A stretch of DNA of 25,792 bases from CAYJAD01 sp964371195 (GTDB taxonomy: Bacteria; Desulfobacterota; Desulfovibrionia; Desulfovibrionales; Desulfovibrionaceae). The stretch spans positions 1 through 25,792 of the forward strand of contig CAYJLD010000033.1 of the NCBI GenBank assembly GCA_964371195.1, written 5' to 3'. The notes under the pieces were generated by a model that saw nothing but the letters and a program-made list of their open reading frames with translations, was not told where the DNA came from and did no database searches. Shown piece after piece: positions 16,055 through 23,560 of the stretch (position 1 is its first letter; each line of letters opens with the position of its first letter). Position numbers and translations under genes: made by a program.

Positions 16055-16855
16055 TTACTCATAAAGTGTGCCTAAATACACTTGCTGAACCCGTTCGTTA
16101 TTTCTAATTTCATCAGGCGTACCCTCGGCGCAAACAGCACCTTGATGTAGGACAGTGATTTTATCAGAAAAATCCAATACAACATCCATATCATGCTCAA
16201 TGAGTAACACAGTAATATCACTTGAAAGTTCGGCCAATAAACGTCGTACAATTACTCGCTCACTTGGCGAAAGCCCTGCTGCTGGTTCATCTAGTAAGAT
16301 TAATTTAGGGCGCATAGCTAAGGTCATACCAAGCTCAAGTTGACGCTGTTGACCATGTGATAAGTCACGCACTGATACAGCTAGCACATCACTTAAACCC
16401 ACATCTTCAGCAATTTTTTCTGCCCACTCTCTTTTTTCTACTGTTTTCCACCATGCTGTAAGCATACCTGAAAACATTGACTCTCCACCAGATGCCGCCA
16501 AAACAATATTTTCTTGTACGCTTAATTCCCAAAAAAGACGCGAAATTTGATATGACCTACCCATACCAAGTAAGGCGCGCTCACGTACTGAGGTTTTTGT
16601 TATATCCTTACCCAAAAAATGTACAGATCCAGAACTTATATCATATTTTCCGGTAATACAATTAAAGAGACTTGTTTTACCTGCTCCATTGGGCCCAACT
16701 AAGGAGCGTCTTTCTCCAACAGGAACAGATAAATACGCACCATTAACGGCGTAAACCCCACCAAAATTCTTATACACATTATCCACAAATAATGCTGGTG
16801 GGGCAGCATGCTCCTTAGCAACGTGATTAGCACAGTTACAATGTTCTTGGCTCAT
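16055..16855 (-). CDS. livG: branched-chain amino acid-type ABC transporter ATP-binding protein LivG
   Basis: This is a 266-residue ABC ATPase with Walker A GPNGAGKT (54-61), signature LSHGQQRQLEL (165-175), Walker B LILLDEP (185-191) and H-loop VLLIEHDMDVV. The LivG-type insertion between Q-loop and signature is present (MFSGMLTAWWKTVEKREW). The N-terminus carries an extra 20 residues with HCNCANH, an unusual cysteine/histidine cluster for this family. AAGGA lies 7 bases before the ATG. A multi-hairpin repeat separates it from livK upstream. Confidence 0.93.
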   Translation of the reverse strand: MSQEHCNCANHVAKEHAAPPALFVDNVYKNFGGVYAVNGAYLSVPVGERRSLVGPNGAGKTSLFNCITGKYDISSGSVHFLGKDITKTSVRERALLGMGRSYQISRLFWELSVQENIVLAASGGESMFSGMLTAWWKTVEKREWAEKIAEDVGLSDVLAVSVRDLSHGQQRQLELGMTLAMRPKLILLDEPAAGLSPSERVIVRRLLAELSSDITVLLIEHDMDVVLDFSDKITVLHQGAVCAEGTPDEIRNNERVQQVYLGTLYE

Positions 16856-16905
16856 GTGTTGGTCCTTTTGACATCAACTTAATTTAAACAAAATAGTTTA
16901 CTTTC

Positions 16906-17012
16906 GGGAGGGGCTACGCGCCTTACTGCCAAGCAAGCTCAGCTTGCTTAGGCGTCACAAACCCCACAAAGTGGGTTTGTTATTAACCTATAAGGGGCTC
17001 TACGCCCCTCCC
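16906..17012. repeat. GC-rich multi-hairpin repeat between livK and livG
   Basis: Outer inverted arms GGGAGGGGC (16906-16914) and GCCCCTCCC (17004-17012) enclose three further hairpins. These are AAGCAAGCT/AGCTTGCTT with a one-base loop (16931-16949), ACAAACCCCAC/GTGGGTTTGT with an AAA loop and one bulge (16957-16980), and GGGGC/GCCCC with loop TCTAC (16994-17008). The block is much more GC-rich than its surroundings. It resembles REP/BIME-type intergenic repeats and would be transcribed between the binding-protein gene and the ATPase genes. Confidence 0.75.
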
Positions 17013-17030
17013 TTATTTTTAATTGCAAAG

Positions 17031-18323
17031 CTATTTCATGGGCATATAGTTATATGGCTTTACATCTTCTAGCATGGCCTTAGGCATTTTCTCCCTTGTA
17101 TCTGGAGGATAATTACGATCATCCTTTGGTTGGGCCATATATAGTTTTGGATCATAAGGACCAAATTGATTTACACCTTCAACTTTCAAGAAAGCTGCAT
17201 TCCACATGCCACCAGCTGGATTATTTTGTACTTCACGAATGTATATATTGTGAACAGCGTTAGCGTATTCATCAAGACTTACAGGTCCGCGTGGAGCTTC
17301 TGGCATATTGGTCATGCGCATTTGTTTAATAAATGCTGCACGATCACTAACATCACCATTCATGGCAGCAGCAGCCTTTAAGATAAACTTAATGGACATA
17401 TATGCTTGCTCTGCAGCAGCAGCAGGATTACGCTTCCAGCGTTTTTGATAAGCCTCACGAAAAGCTACAGCTTCTGGAGTGGAAAGGTTATCAGCATTTT
17501 GCATGCCAGAATAACAACCTTTATTAGCTATTACTGTGGGCATGGAAGGTAATTCACTTTGCTCAAAGGTATTGGATTGACCTATTAAAGGCACTCTATC
17601 AAGCATGCCAAATTCTACATATTGCTTTACGAAGGAAACAGCGTCAGAGCCTGCGCCATTATATAAAACAGCGTCATAACCTTCGGTAGGAATTTGTGCA
17701 ATGATGGATGAAAAATCATCTGTTCCGGTAGGATGCCAAACCGTTTTTACTTCTTCACCGCCGCCACGATAAAATCCACGTTTAAATCCACCCGCTTGGT
17801 TATAAGGATAGGAGTAATCTTCACCAATCATATAGATTTTTTTCATACCCTTATGCTTAGCAAGCCAGTAACCAAAAGGATCCATGGGCTGGGCACCAGT
17901 CCAAGTAGGACGAATGCTGTTCGGTATGGCATTACGCATGGTAATATCTTCTGGAGCAGAATAAATATACACTACAGGCACACCAGTTTTTGAAGCCCAA
18001 TCATGCACCGATAAACCAGTTGAGCCAGAAACAAGACCTGTAATTACATGCACATCATCTTGCTCGTGTAATTTCTTAGCCTTGGTTACAGACATTTCAT
18101 TATCAAGTCTATTATCTTCAACAATGAATTTAACTGGTACATCACCAACCTTGTAATTGGCTTCCTCTAAAGCCAAGGTTGCACCTTCGGTCATCATTTT
18201 ACCAAAACCTGCAAAGGTACCAGTGGTTGGCCCAATAAAACCAATGCGAATTTCGTTGGCTGCTGCCCATGCTGTAGAAGTTACTAGCACAAGCATGGCG
18301 GTAAGCATAATTTTTTTCAACAC
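17031..18323 (-). CDS. ABC transporter substrate-binding protein, LivK/periplasmic type I fold
   Basis: The 430-residue protein has an N-terminal signal (KKIMLTAMLVLVTSTAWA, cleavage near AWA/AAN) and no lipobox cysteine, so it is a soluble periplasmic protein. Mature start EIRIGFIGPTTGTFAGFGKMMTEGA is the type I periplasmic-binding fold; VVYIYSAPEDITMRN and AEQAYMSIKF are further typical segments. The start is non-ATG: GTG at 18323 or TTG at 18320 both fit the strong GGAGGA ribosome binding site, and the first ATG (18308) would remove the positive Lys-Lys of the signal peptide. It is placed third in the importer (H-M-K-G-F), not first. The ligand is unknown. Confidence 0.9.
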   Translation of the reverse strand: MLKKIMLTAMLVLVTSTAWAAANEIRIGFIGPTTGTFAGFGKMMTEGATLALEEANYKVGDVPVKFIVEDNRLDNEMSVTKAKKLHEQDDVHVITGLVSGSTGLSVHDWASKTGVPVVYIYSAPEDITMRNAIPNSIRPTWTGAQPMDPFGYWLAKHKGMKKIYMIGEDYSYPYNQAGGFKRGFYRGGGEEVKTVWHPTGTDDFSSIIAQIPTEGYDAVLYNGAGSDAVSFVKQYVEFGMLDRVPLIGQSNTFEQSELPSMPTVIANKGCYSGMQNADNLSTPEAVAFREAYQKRWKRNPAAAAEQAYMSIKFILKAAAAMNGDVSDRAAFIKQMRMTNMPEAPRGPVSLDEYANAVHNIYIREVQNNPAGGMWNAAFLKVEGVNQFGPYDPKLYMAQPKDDRNYPPDTREKMPKAMLEDVKPYNYMPMK

Positions 18324-18336
18324 TTTTTCCTCCAGT

Positions 18337-18352
18337 CACCATGGACATGGTG
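18337..18352 (-). repeat. short inverted repeat just upstream of the livK ribosome binding site
   Basis: CACCATG and CATGGTG are separated by two bases, giving a small hairpin in the livM-livK intergenic transcript immediately before the GGAGGA of livK. It could modulate initiation or mRNA 5' stability. A chance palindrome is possible. Confidence 0.4.
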
Positions 18353-18370
18353 TTAAATCAGTTACAGAAT

Positions 18371-19306
18371 TTACTTATCCTCTATCCGCTTGCGACGTGA
18401 AGGGAAGAAATCTAAAACCTTAAATAGCCCCTTATCAGCCGCAAAAAGTACAATAACTAAGAATATAACCCCGATAACAGTATTATAACGTGGAGTCATT
18501 TGGCTTATGACTACATCTAAAATCACCACACAAGCCGTGCCAAAAAGCGGACCCCAAAAATAATTACTACCACCTAATATAACAATTAAAAGCACCCAAA
18601 TAGTGCGCTCAAGACTTAAAACAGAAGGTGTAGCCACACCGGTGAAATAAACATTAAAAATACCACCAAGACCTGCTATGATTGCAGCAATCAAAAAAGC
18701 GGTTAACCTTAAAGTAAATACAGAATAACCTAGAGCTGCCATGCGCTCGGCACTTTCTTTTACTCCACGTAGGGCTAAGCCAAAGGGCGAATCAACCATA
18801 AAGCGCAATAAAGCAATGCAAAGAATAAAAAAGCCCAATAATACGTAATAAAACACTTGTGGATCTGCTAAAATCTCTGGGGCGCGAATGCCTTGAATTC
18901 CATTAAAACCACCAAATACAGAGATCCATTGATGCGCCAAAGCCCAACAAAGCTGACTTCCTGCAAGTGTAATCATAAGAAATGAAATATCAAATGTACG
19001 CAAAGCCACAAGACCAAAAACCAAGGCAGAGGCAAGGGCTACGATAAGACCCATAATAGGAGGCCATGGGAAAGCCCAACCCATATTTACTCCAAAAATT
19101 CCTACCATATAGCCAGCAAGGCCAAAAAATGCTGTCTGCAATAATGAAATCATACCCACATTGCGCACCAAGAAACCAAGGCTAAAGGCTAGTAAGGCAT
19201 AATACAAAATGCGCACTAAGGTGGTAAGACCGTAGGCTGGCAGTAAAAGAGGAGCAAGGACTAAAAAAATAATGCCAATAAGTATGCATTTTCTTTCCAT
19301 ATTCAT
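18371..19306 (-). CDS. livM: ABC transporter permease LivM
   Basis: The 311-residue polytopic permease starts with MERKCILIGIIFLVLAPLLLP and has about nine hydrophobic segments. Family segments are ISLLQTAFFGLAGYMVGIFG, the loop FNGIQGIRAPEIL, DSPFGLALRGVKESAERMAALGYSVFTLRLTAFLIAA (cytoplasmic coupling loop) and GGSNYFWGPLFGT. The ATG at 19306 overlaps the livH stop by one base (TAATG). A second ATG two codons later is also possible. It forms the transmembrane channel with LivH. Confidence 0.92.
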   Translation of the reverse strand: MNMERKCILIGIIFLVLAPLLLPAYGLTTLVRILYYALLAFSLGFLVRNVGMISLLQTAFFGLAGYMVGIFGVNMGWAFPWPPIMGLIVALASALVFGLVALRTFDISFLMITLAGSQLCWALAHQWISVFGGFNGIQGIRAPEILADPQVFYYVLLGFFILCIALLRFMVDSPFGLALRGVKESAERMAALGYSVFTLRLTAFLIAAIIAGLGGIFNVYFTGVATPSVLSLERTIWVLLIVILGGSNYFWGPLFGTACVVILDVVISQMTPRYNTVIGVIFLVIVLFAADKGLFKVLDFFPSRRKRIEDK

Positions 19307-20163
19307 TACGAGCCCCTTTTCCCAAAAAGCCCTTCAGGCTTAAATGCTAAAATTAAGACCATGGGAGCAAATACAAAAAAGTATGAAAATTCAGGCATAA
19401 ATGCACGCCCATACGAAAGAATAAGTCCAATTAGTAAAGCACCAAAAGCAGTACCCTTAATGCTACCCTTGCCGCCAATAATAATTACCACTAGGGAAAG
19501 TGTTAAAATATTGGTATCGACTCCAGGAGCCAAGGAAAGGAAAGACCCACCAAGTACACCGGCCATGCCTGCAAGAGCTGCAGCAAGGATAAATACGTAG
19601 AAGAAAATCTTTTGCACATCTATACCAAGGGCTGCCACAGTTTCACGATCATCCACTCCGGCGCGCACCGCCGCACCAATACGCGTTTTATGCAAAAGAA
19701 GATAAAGCAATATCCCGATAACAATACTTAGCAAAATCAAAAAATAACGAAAACCTGGATAAATAAATCCAAACAATTCTATACGAGGGTTTAAATAAGA
19801 CGGCACATTTAAGGTTAAAGCAAATCCACCCCAAGTGGCTAGGCTTAGGTCTGCAATAATTGCTGAAAGAGAAATGGTGAGCAGCGTCTCGGTTAAGGCA
19901 TTGCCGCGCACACGCTCAAGTAAAAATCGCTCAAAAAGTATACCCACACCCACTATACCAAGGGTTCCAGCAAGTAATGCACTGAGCCAAGATTGGGTTA
20001 AAGTATAAACTGAATATCCAATATATCCACCCAGTAAATAAAATGCCCCATGTGACATATTCACAATATTCATCAAACCAAAGGCCAAGGTGAGCCCACT
20101 ACCTAAAATGAACAAAAGCGCCGCATGAGAGATGCCATTTAAGGTTAAAATAAAATATTGCAT
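19306..20163 (-). CDS. livH: ABC transporter permease LivH
   Basis: The 285-residue permease shows LivH motifs: GLTLAFGLMNIVNMSHGAFYLLGGYIGY near the N-terminus, KTRIGAAVRAGVDDRETVAALGIDVQK (coupling loop), and GKGSIKGTAFGALLIGL. It has about eight membrane segments. The ATG at 20163 has only a weak Shine-Dalgarno (GGGTAGG). The gene lies downstream of the MITE-like element that separates it from the UPF0261 gene. It is the first transporter gene in the operon. Confidence 0.93.
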   Translation of the reverse strand: MQYFILTLNGISHAALLFILGSGLTLAFGLMNIVNMSHGAFYLLGGYIGYSVYTLTQSWLSALLAGTLGIVGVGILFERFLLERVRGNALTETLLTISLSAIIADLSLATWGGFALTLNVPSYLNPRIELFGFIYPGFRYFLILLSIVIGILLYLLLHKTRIGAAVRAGVDDRETVAALGIDVQKIFFYVFILAAALAGMAGVLGGSFLSLAPGVDTNILTLSLVVIIIGGKGSIKGTAFGALLIGLILSYGRAFMPEFSYFFVFAPMVLILAFKPEGLFGKRGS

Positions 20164-20201
20164 GCCTACCCTACACTGTAAAATGTTATGACAAATTTAT
20201 T

Positions 20202-20351
20202 TAGATAGTGTCTACACAAGTGCCTTTTTGCGTATCTCTGTGTCAGATTTCGCAGGCCTTTTCGGTCGAGTACCATAAGAGTACACTCCACTCAAGGTCC
20301 ACTTATCTTCCTTGATATATACAAAAATTCATCTTGTGTAGACACTATCTA
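20202..20351. mobile_element. 150-bp MITE-like element with 19-bp terminal inverted repeats
   Basis: TAGATAGTGTCTACACAAG at 20202-20220 is the exact reverse complement of 20333-20351. The outermost bases are TA at both ends, compatible with a TA target duplication around 17-bp inverted repeats, as in IS630/Tc1-type elements. The 112-base interior has no usable open frame and a different base composition (CGCAGGCCTTTTCGGTCGAG). It appears to be a non-autonomous element or the remnant of one. It sits inside the operon and its right end overlaps the end of the UPF0261 gene. Confidence 0.75.
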
Positions 20352-21553
20352 GTACTTAAGAACTCTAGTAGTTTATCGGCCATGGCCACGGCAAAAGCCT
20401 CATCATTAATATGCATATCAAGCTCTATAAGCTCTACCTTGCTAGTATCAAGATTAGTACGAATGCCCTCGTAAAGAGCTTGTCTTGCTTCTGGTAAATC
20501 AAAGGGTTGGCCCTCTGCATCAATCATGGAAACACCACGCAATGGCAAAAATACCGCACCCTTTGCACTACACATATTGGCCTTTTGGGCTATTATTTTA
20601 CCAAGGGCAGCATTTTCTTCCACAGTGGTTCGCATAAGGGTTATGGTGGCGTTATGTTTATAAAATGTCCTATCCTTAAACTTTTCTGGCACTGAACTCA
20701 TGGGTCCAAAATTAACCATATCCAATGCACCAACGCTTAGCACAAAGGGAATACCTGCCTTAGGTGCGGCCTCAAGACGATTTGGGCCAGCACTTAAAGT
20801 TCCACCCACCAACTCATCGCACCATTCTGTGGTTGTAATATCAAGCACACCCTTAATAAAGCCAGATTCAATCAAGCTCTCCATGGTCATGCCACCAATA
20901 CCTGTGGCATGAAATACAAGTGGATCATATCCTTTTGATTCCAAAACCTCTGCGGCCTTAGTAGCACAAGGAGTTGTCACCCCAAACATGGTCACCCCTA
21001 GTAGTGGCTTTTTATCATCAAGTGCTATTTTGGGTGCATTGGCCATGCCGGTAATGGCATAGGCTGCATTGCTAATTATTTGCTTTGAAAAAGAATTAAT
21101 GCCGGAAATATCCACAACAGAGTACATAAAGCATATGTCCTTACCCTGCCCATATGACTTTACACTAATGTCAACAACAGAAGTAACAATAACCTTGGGC
21201 ATGCCAGTTGGTAGCATGCGCATGATGGCACAGGCAATATTAGTGCCGGCAGAACCACCCATACCAATAATGCCCACCACATCATTTTCAATGTTTTTTG
21301 CAAGAGCAGCAAGACCATCACACATAGCCTCTACAGCTCCACCTCTATCTCCCTTATCCATAAGAGATTGTAAATCATGTCCGGCTGCTGCAGCTACTGC
21401 GTCATTATCAATGTCAGCTTTAATGAAGTCTTGCTTAAAAACTCCACCATTTATGCATAGTGTTTCAAAACCTTGACTCTCAATGGAACTTTTTAAAAAT
21501 GCAAACTCTCGTCCCTTAGTATCAAAAGTTCCAACAATAGCAATTTTACGCAT
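20345..21553 (-). CDS. Tm-1-like UPF0261 family protein
   Basis: The 402-residue protein matches the UPF0261/Tm-1 N-terminal family in length and motifs: KIAIVGTFDTKGREFAFLK at the start, GIIGMGGSAGTNIACAIMRMLPTGMPKVIVTSVV (nucleotide-binding region), GVTMFGVTTPCATKAAEVLE, VFHATGIGGMTMESLIESG and LDITTTEW. The tomato homologue binds ATP in this domain; the bacterial function is unknown. I chose the ATG at 21553 because GGGAAG lies 8 bases upstream; a GTG two codons earlier is possible. The last codon AGA and the stop TAG lie inside the terminal repeat of the MITE-like element, so the natural C-terminus may differ slightly. It begins the operon. Confidence 0.9.
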   Translation of the reverse strand: MRKIAIVGTFDTKGREFAFLKSSIESQGFETLCINGGVFKQDFIKADIDNDAVAAAAGHDLQSLMDKGDRGGAVEAMCDGLAALAKNIENDVVGIIGMGGSAGTNIACAIMRMLPTGMPKVIVTSVVDISVKSYGQGKDICFMYSVVDISGINSFSKQIISNAAYAITGMANAPKIALDDKKPLLGVTMFGVTTPCATKAAEVLESKGYDPLVFHATGIGGMTMESLIESGFIKGVLDITTTEWCDELVGGTLSAGPNRLEAAPKAGIPFVLSVGALDMVNFGPMSSVPEKFKDRTFYKHNATITLMRTTVEENAALGKIIAQKANMCSAKGAVFLPLRGVSMIDAEGQPFDLPEARQALYEGIRTNLDTSKVELIELDMHINDEAFAVAMADKLLEFLSTR

Positions 21554-21646
21554 AAGCACTTCCCATCATTAAAATTATTTAATTTTACAATTTGTAATCA
21601 TAAGTAATAATTCAAAATCTATAAATACCATACAGTATACAATTTG

Positions 21647-21675
21647 ATGATACTGCCGCAAAAATAATTTTGCAA
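21647..21675 (-). promoter_or_regulatory. candidate promoter of the UPF0261-liv-TIM barrel operon
   Basis: On the minus strand, TTGCAA (21675-21670) and TATCAT (21652-21647) are separated by 17 bases, with 4/6 and 5/6 matches. This would give a leader of about 85 bases before the ATG at 21553. Confidence 0.4.
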
Positions 21676-21849
21676 TACATTTATGCTAATTTTTTTCATT
21701 TATAGAGACAATTTTTGCAAAATTTTATACTTTCTATAGAAACACAAATAAAAAAATCAAATTGGAATTAATATTAGTTTAAGTTCTATACTGATTAGAC
21801 CAAATCATTATATGTGAAATTTTCTTGCTATGCATAATCCTTTACATTT

Positions 21850-21879
21850 TTGCAAAATCTTTTAGAATGTTAATATATA
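21850..21879 (+). promoter_or_regulatory. candidate promoter of the AI-2E-family permease
   Basis: TTGCAA (21850-21855) and TATATA (21874-21879) are 18 bases apart, about 35 bases upstream of the ATG. The -35 lies within the second TTTTTGCAAAAT copy. The region is so AT-rich that other choices are possible. Confidence 0.3.
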
Positions 21880-21913
21880 AATAATCTCTAACTCCCACTT
21901 ATATGGAACTCTT

Positions 21914-23050
21914 ATGAATGCAAACATCGAATATAAAACATTTATCTGGTTGCTTATCTTTGTGAGCTTGGCCTTTTTGGTGCTAATGTTTCCTTTTTTA
22001 GGCATTATTTTTTGGTCTGTAGCCATCACCATTATATTTGCAAAGGCTCAAGATTTTTTTGTTAAAGTCACAAAAAGCCCTAATCTTGCAGCACTATTAA
22101 CCTTGTGCATTACTATTTTTATTGTCGTTATACCCTTTCTCTTCATTGCCAGTGCATTTTTAGAGCAAGGACTTGCGCTATATCAAGGTTTAAATAGTGG
22201 TGATATTGATATAAATGCCTACTTTGAAAAGATAAAAAACTCTTTCCCCATTGTACAAGAATACATGACCAAGTTTGATTTTGACCCAGCCTCGCTACAG
22301 GAAAAAATTACTGAAATTGTTATTTTCTTAAGTAAATACATAGGGCAACGTGCTGTGGCAATTGGAGCAGAAACTATTAATATTATAGCACAAATTGGCC
22401 TTTTACTTTATATTACATTTTTTACCTTACGCGATAAAGAATACATCATTCAAATTTTACACAAAGCTTTGCCCCTTGGAGATAGACGCGAAGCCATACT
22501 ATTTCAAAAAATAGCCGAAGTTACCAAGGCCACCATTAATGGCAGTTTGGTGGTAGCCATTGTACAAGGCACACTTGGCGGTTTGATTTTTTGGTTTTTA
22601 GATGTTCAAGCCCCTATTCTTTGGGGTGGGGTTATGACCTTACTTTCTCTAGTACCCATGATTGGTGCAGGTTTAGTTTGGGCTCCTGTAGCCATATACT
22701 TTTTTGCCACTAGTGACATAAAATCCGCTATAATATTAACTGTTTTTGGTGTAGGAGTCATTGGTCTTGTTGATAATGTACTAAGACCATTACTGGTAGG
22801 ACGCGATACACGCCTACCTGATTATTTAGTATTATTATCAACGCTTGGGGGTTTTGGATTACTGGGCATGAATGGCTTTATTATTGGTCCTCTTTTAGCT
22901 GTGCTATTTATTACTTGCTGGGATATTTTTATTCGTGAGTATAACATTGAAGAAGACAGAAATCATAGCTTAGAAGAGTCTGAAAATACAGTGGTTTTAA
23001 TTAAAAATGAAACCAATGTACAAATTAATATCCCTGAAAGCGAAGGTTAA
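21914..23050 (+). CDS. AI-2E family transporter (PF01594-type membrane permease)
   Basis: The 378-residue polytopic protein has about eight hydrophobic segments in the family order: two N-terminal helices (FIWLLIFVSLAFLVLMFPFLGIIFWSVAITIIF), a helix pair, a soluble region (about 95-150), then NIIAQIGLLLYITFFTLRDKEYI and the conserved GSLVVAIVQGTLGGLIFWFLDVQAPILWGGVMTLLSLVPMIGAGLVW and DNVLRPLLVG-RDTRLPDYLVLLSTLGGFGLLGMNGFIIGP. Members include AI-2 exporter TqsA and Na+/H+ antiporters, so the substrate is open. The ribosome binding site is weak (GGA 8 bases upstream). A Fur-box-controlled gene follows. Confidence 0.9.
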   Translation: MNANIEYKTFIWLLIFVSLAFLVLMFPFLGIIFWSVAITIIFAKAQDFFVKVTKSPNLAALLTLCITIFIVVIPFLFIASAFLEQGLALYQGLNSGDIDINAYFEKIKNSFPIVQEYMTKFDFDPASLQEKITEIVIFLSKYIGQRAVAIGAETINIIAQIGLLLYITFFTLRDKEYIIQILHKALPLGDRREAILFQKIAEVTKATINGSLVVAIVQGTLGGLIFWFLDVQAPILWGGVMTLLSLVPMIGAGLVWAPVAIYFFATSDIKSAIILTVFGVGVIGLVDNVLRPLLVGRDTRLPDYLVLLSTLGGFGLLGMNGFIIGPLLAVLFITCWDIFIREYNIEEDRNHSLEESENTVVLIKNETNVQINIPESEG

Positions 23051-23073
23051 ATTATAAAAAACAAAAATTGATG

Positions 23074-23102
23074 TTGACAATCATTATCAATTTAACTATG
23101 CT
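23074..23102 (+). promoter_or_regulatory. promoter of the DUF2325 gene, overlapped by a Fur box
   Basis: A perfect -35 TTGACA (23074-23079) and TATGCT (23097-23102) are separated by 17 bases, about 36 bases upstream of the ATG at 23138. The Fur-box match at 23075-23089 covers the -35 and spacer, the expected place for a repressor to block RNA polymerase. Confidence 0.75.
23075..23089. promoter_or_regulatory. Fur box
   Basis: TGACAATCATTATCA matches the 7-1-7 Fur consensus TGATAATNATTATCA at all positions but one. Flanking inverted arms AAATTGAT (23065-23072) and ATCAATTT (23086-23093) add dyad symmetry. Fur with Fe(II) would be expected to repress the downstream gene. Confidence 0.8.
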
Positions 23103-23137
23103 ATAACTACACAACCCATTAAGACTGGAGATTGGTT

Positions 23138-23557
23138 ATGGCAAAAAAATATAAGCAGAATAAAAAAAACAATATGATTGTTAATATTAACAACAATTTA
23201 TCCAATAGCAACAGTCAGTGTGACAACTGTAATGCGAACTGCCCTTGTGCTAAGTGCCCCAAACGTGTCCTTATTGTAGGTGGTATTGAGCGCATGGAAC
23301 CCCTATACCGTCAGCTTATTGAAGATCATGGTCATATTTTTGAATATCACGCTGGGCATTTACGTAAAGGTGGCAATAAACTAGAAAACTGTGTTCAGCG
23401 GGCAGATATGATTTTATGCCCTGTCAATTGCAATAGCCATTCTGCATGCTTGCAAGTTAAGCAATTGTGCAAAAAGCATAATAAAAACTTACAAATCATG
23501 AAAAACTTTAGCCTAAGTGCCATAGGGCGTACCATAGGCGATCATGCTGTGCAATAA
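23138..23557 (+). CDS. cysteine-rich DUF2325 family protein, predicted Fur-regulated
   Basis: The 139-residue protein has two parts. The N-terminal 42 residues are Asn/Lys-rich and end in a cysteine cluster, CDNCNANCPCAKCP (C28, C31, C35, C37, C40). The rest is the DUF2325 fold: RVLIVGGIERMEPLYRQLIEDHGHIFEYHAG, ADMILCPVNCNSHSACLQVKQLCKKH, and a C-terminal LSAIGRTIGD. Ten cysteines occur in all, enough for metal or Fe-S binding, though this is inference. The ATG at 23138 follows GGAG at 23127-23130. It converges on the NFACT gene with a gap of three bases. The family function is unknown. Confidence 0.85.
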   Translation: MAKKYKQNKKNNMIVNINNNLSNSNSQCDNCNANCPCAKCPKRVLIVGGIERMEPLYRQLIEDHGHIFEYHAGHLRKGGNKLENCVQRADMILCPVNCNSHSACLQVKQLCKKHNKNLQIMKNFSLSAIGRTIGDHAVQ

Positions 23558-23560
23558 GAT

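Larger units (their letters stand above)
21554..21913. other. AT-rich divergent intergenic region
   Basis: The 360 bases hold no supportable gene. They contain candidate promoters for both flanking units and two exact copies of TTTTTGCAAAAT (21712-21723 and 21847-21858), each built on the palindrome TTTTGCAAAA. There is also a perfect 12-base palindrome TTTCTATAGAAA at 21731-21742. In such AT-rich DNA some of these may be chance. Confidence 0.6.

Noticed and set aside
20202..20351. Intact insertion sequence or transposase
   Set aside because: The element is only 150 bp and its interior encodes no reading frame of useful length.
21069..21476. 135-codon plus-strand frame antisense to the UPF0261 gene
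   Set aside because: It lies entirely within a well-supported gene and has no ribosome binding site or motif.
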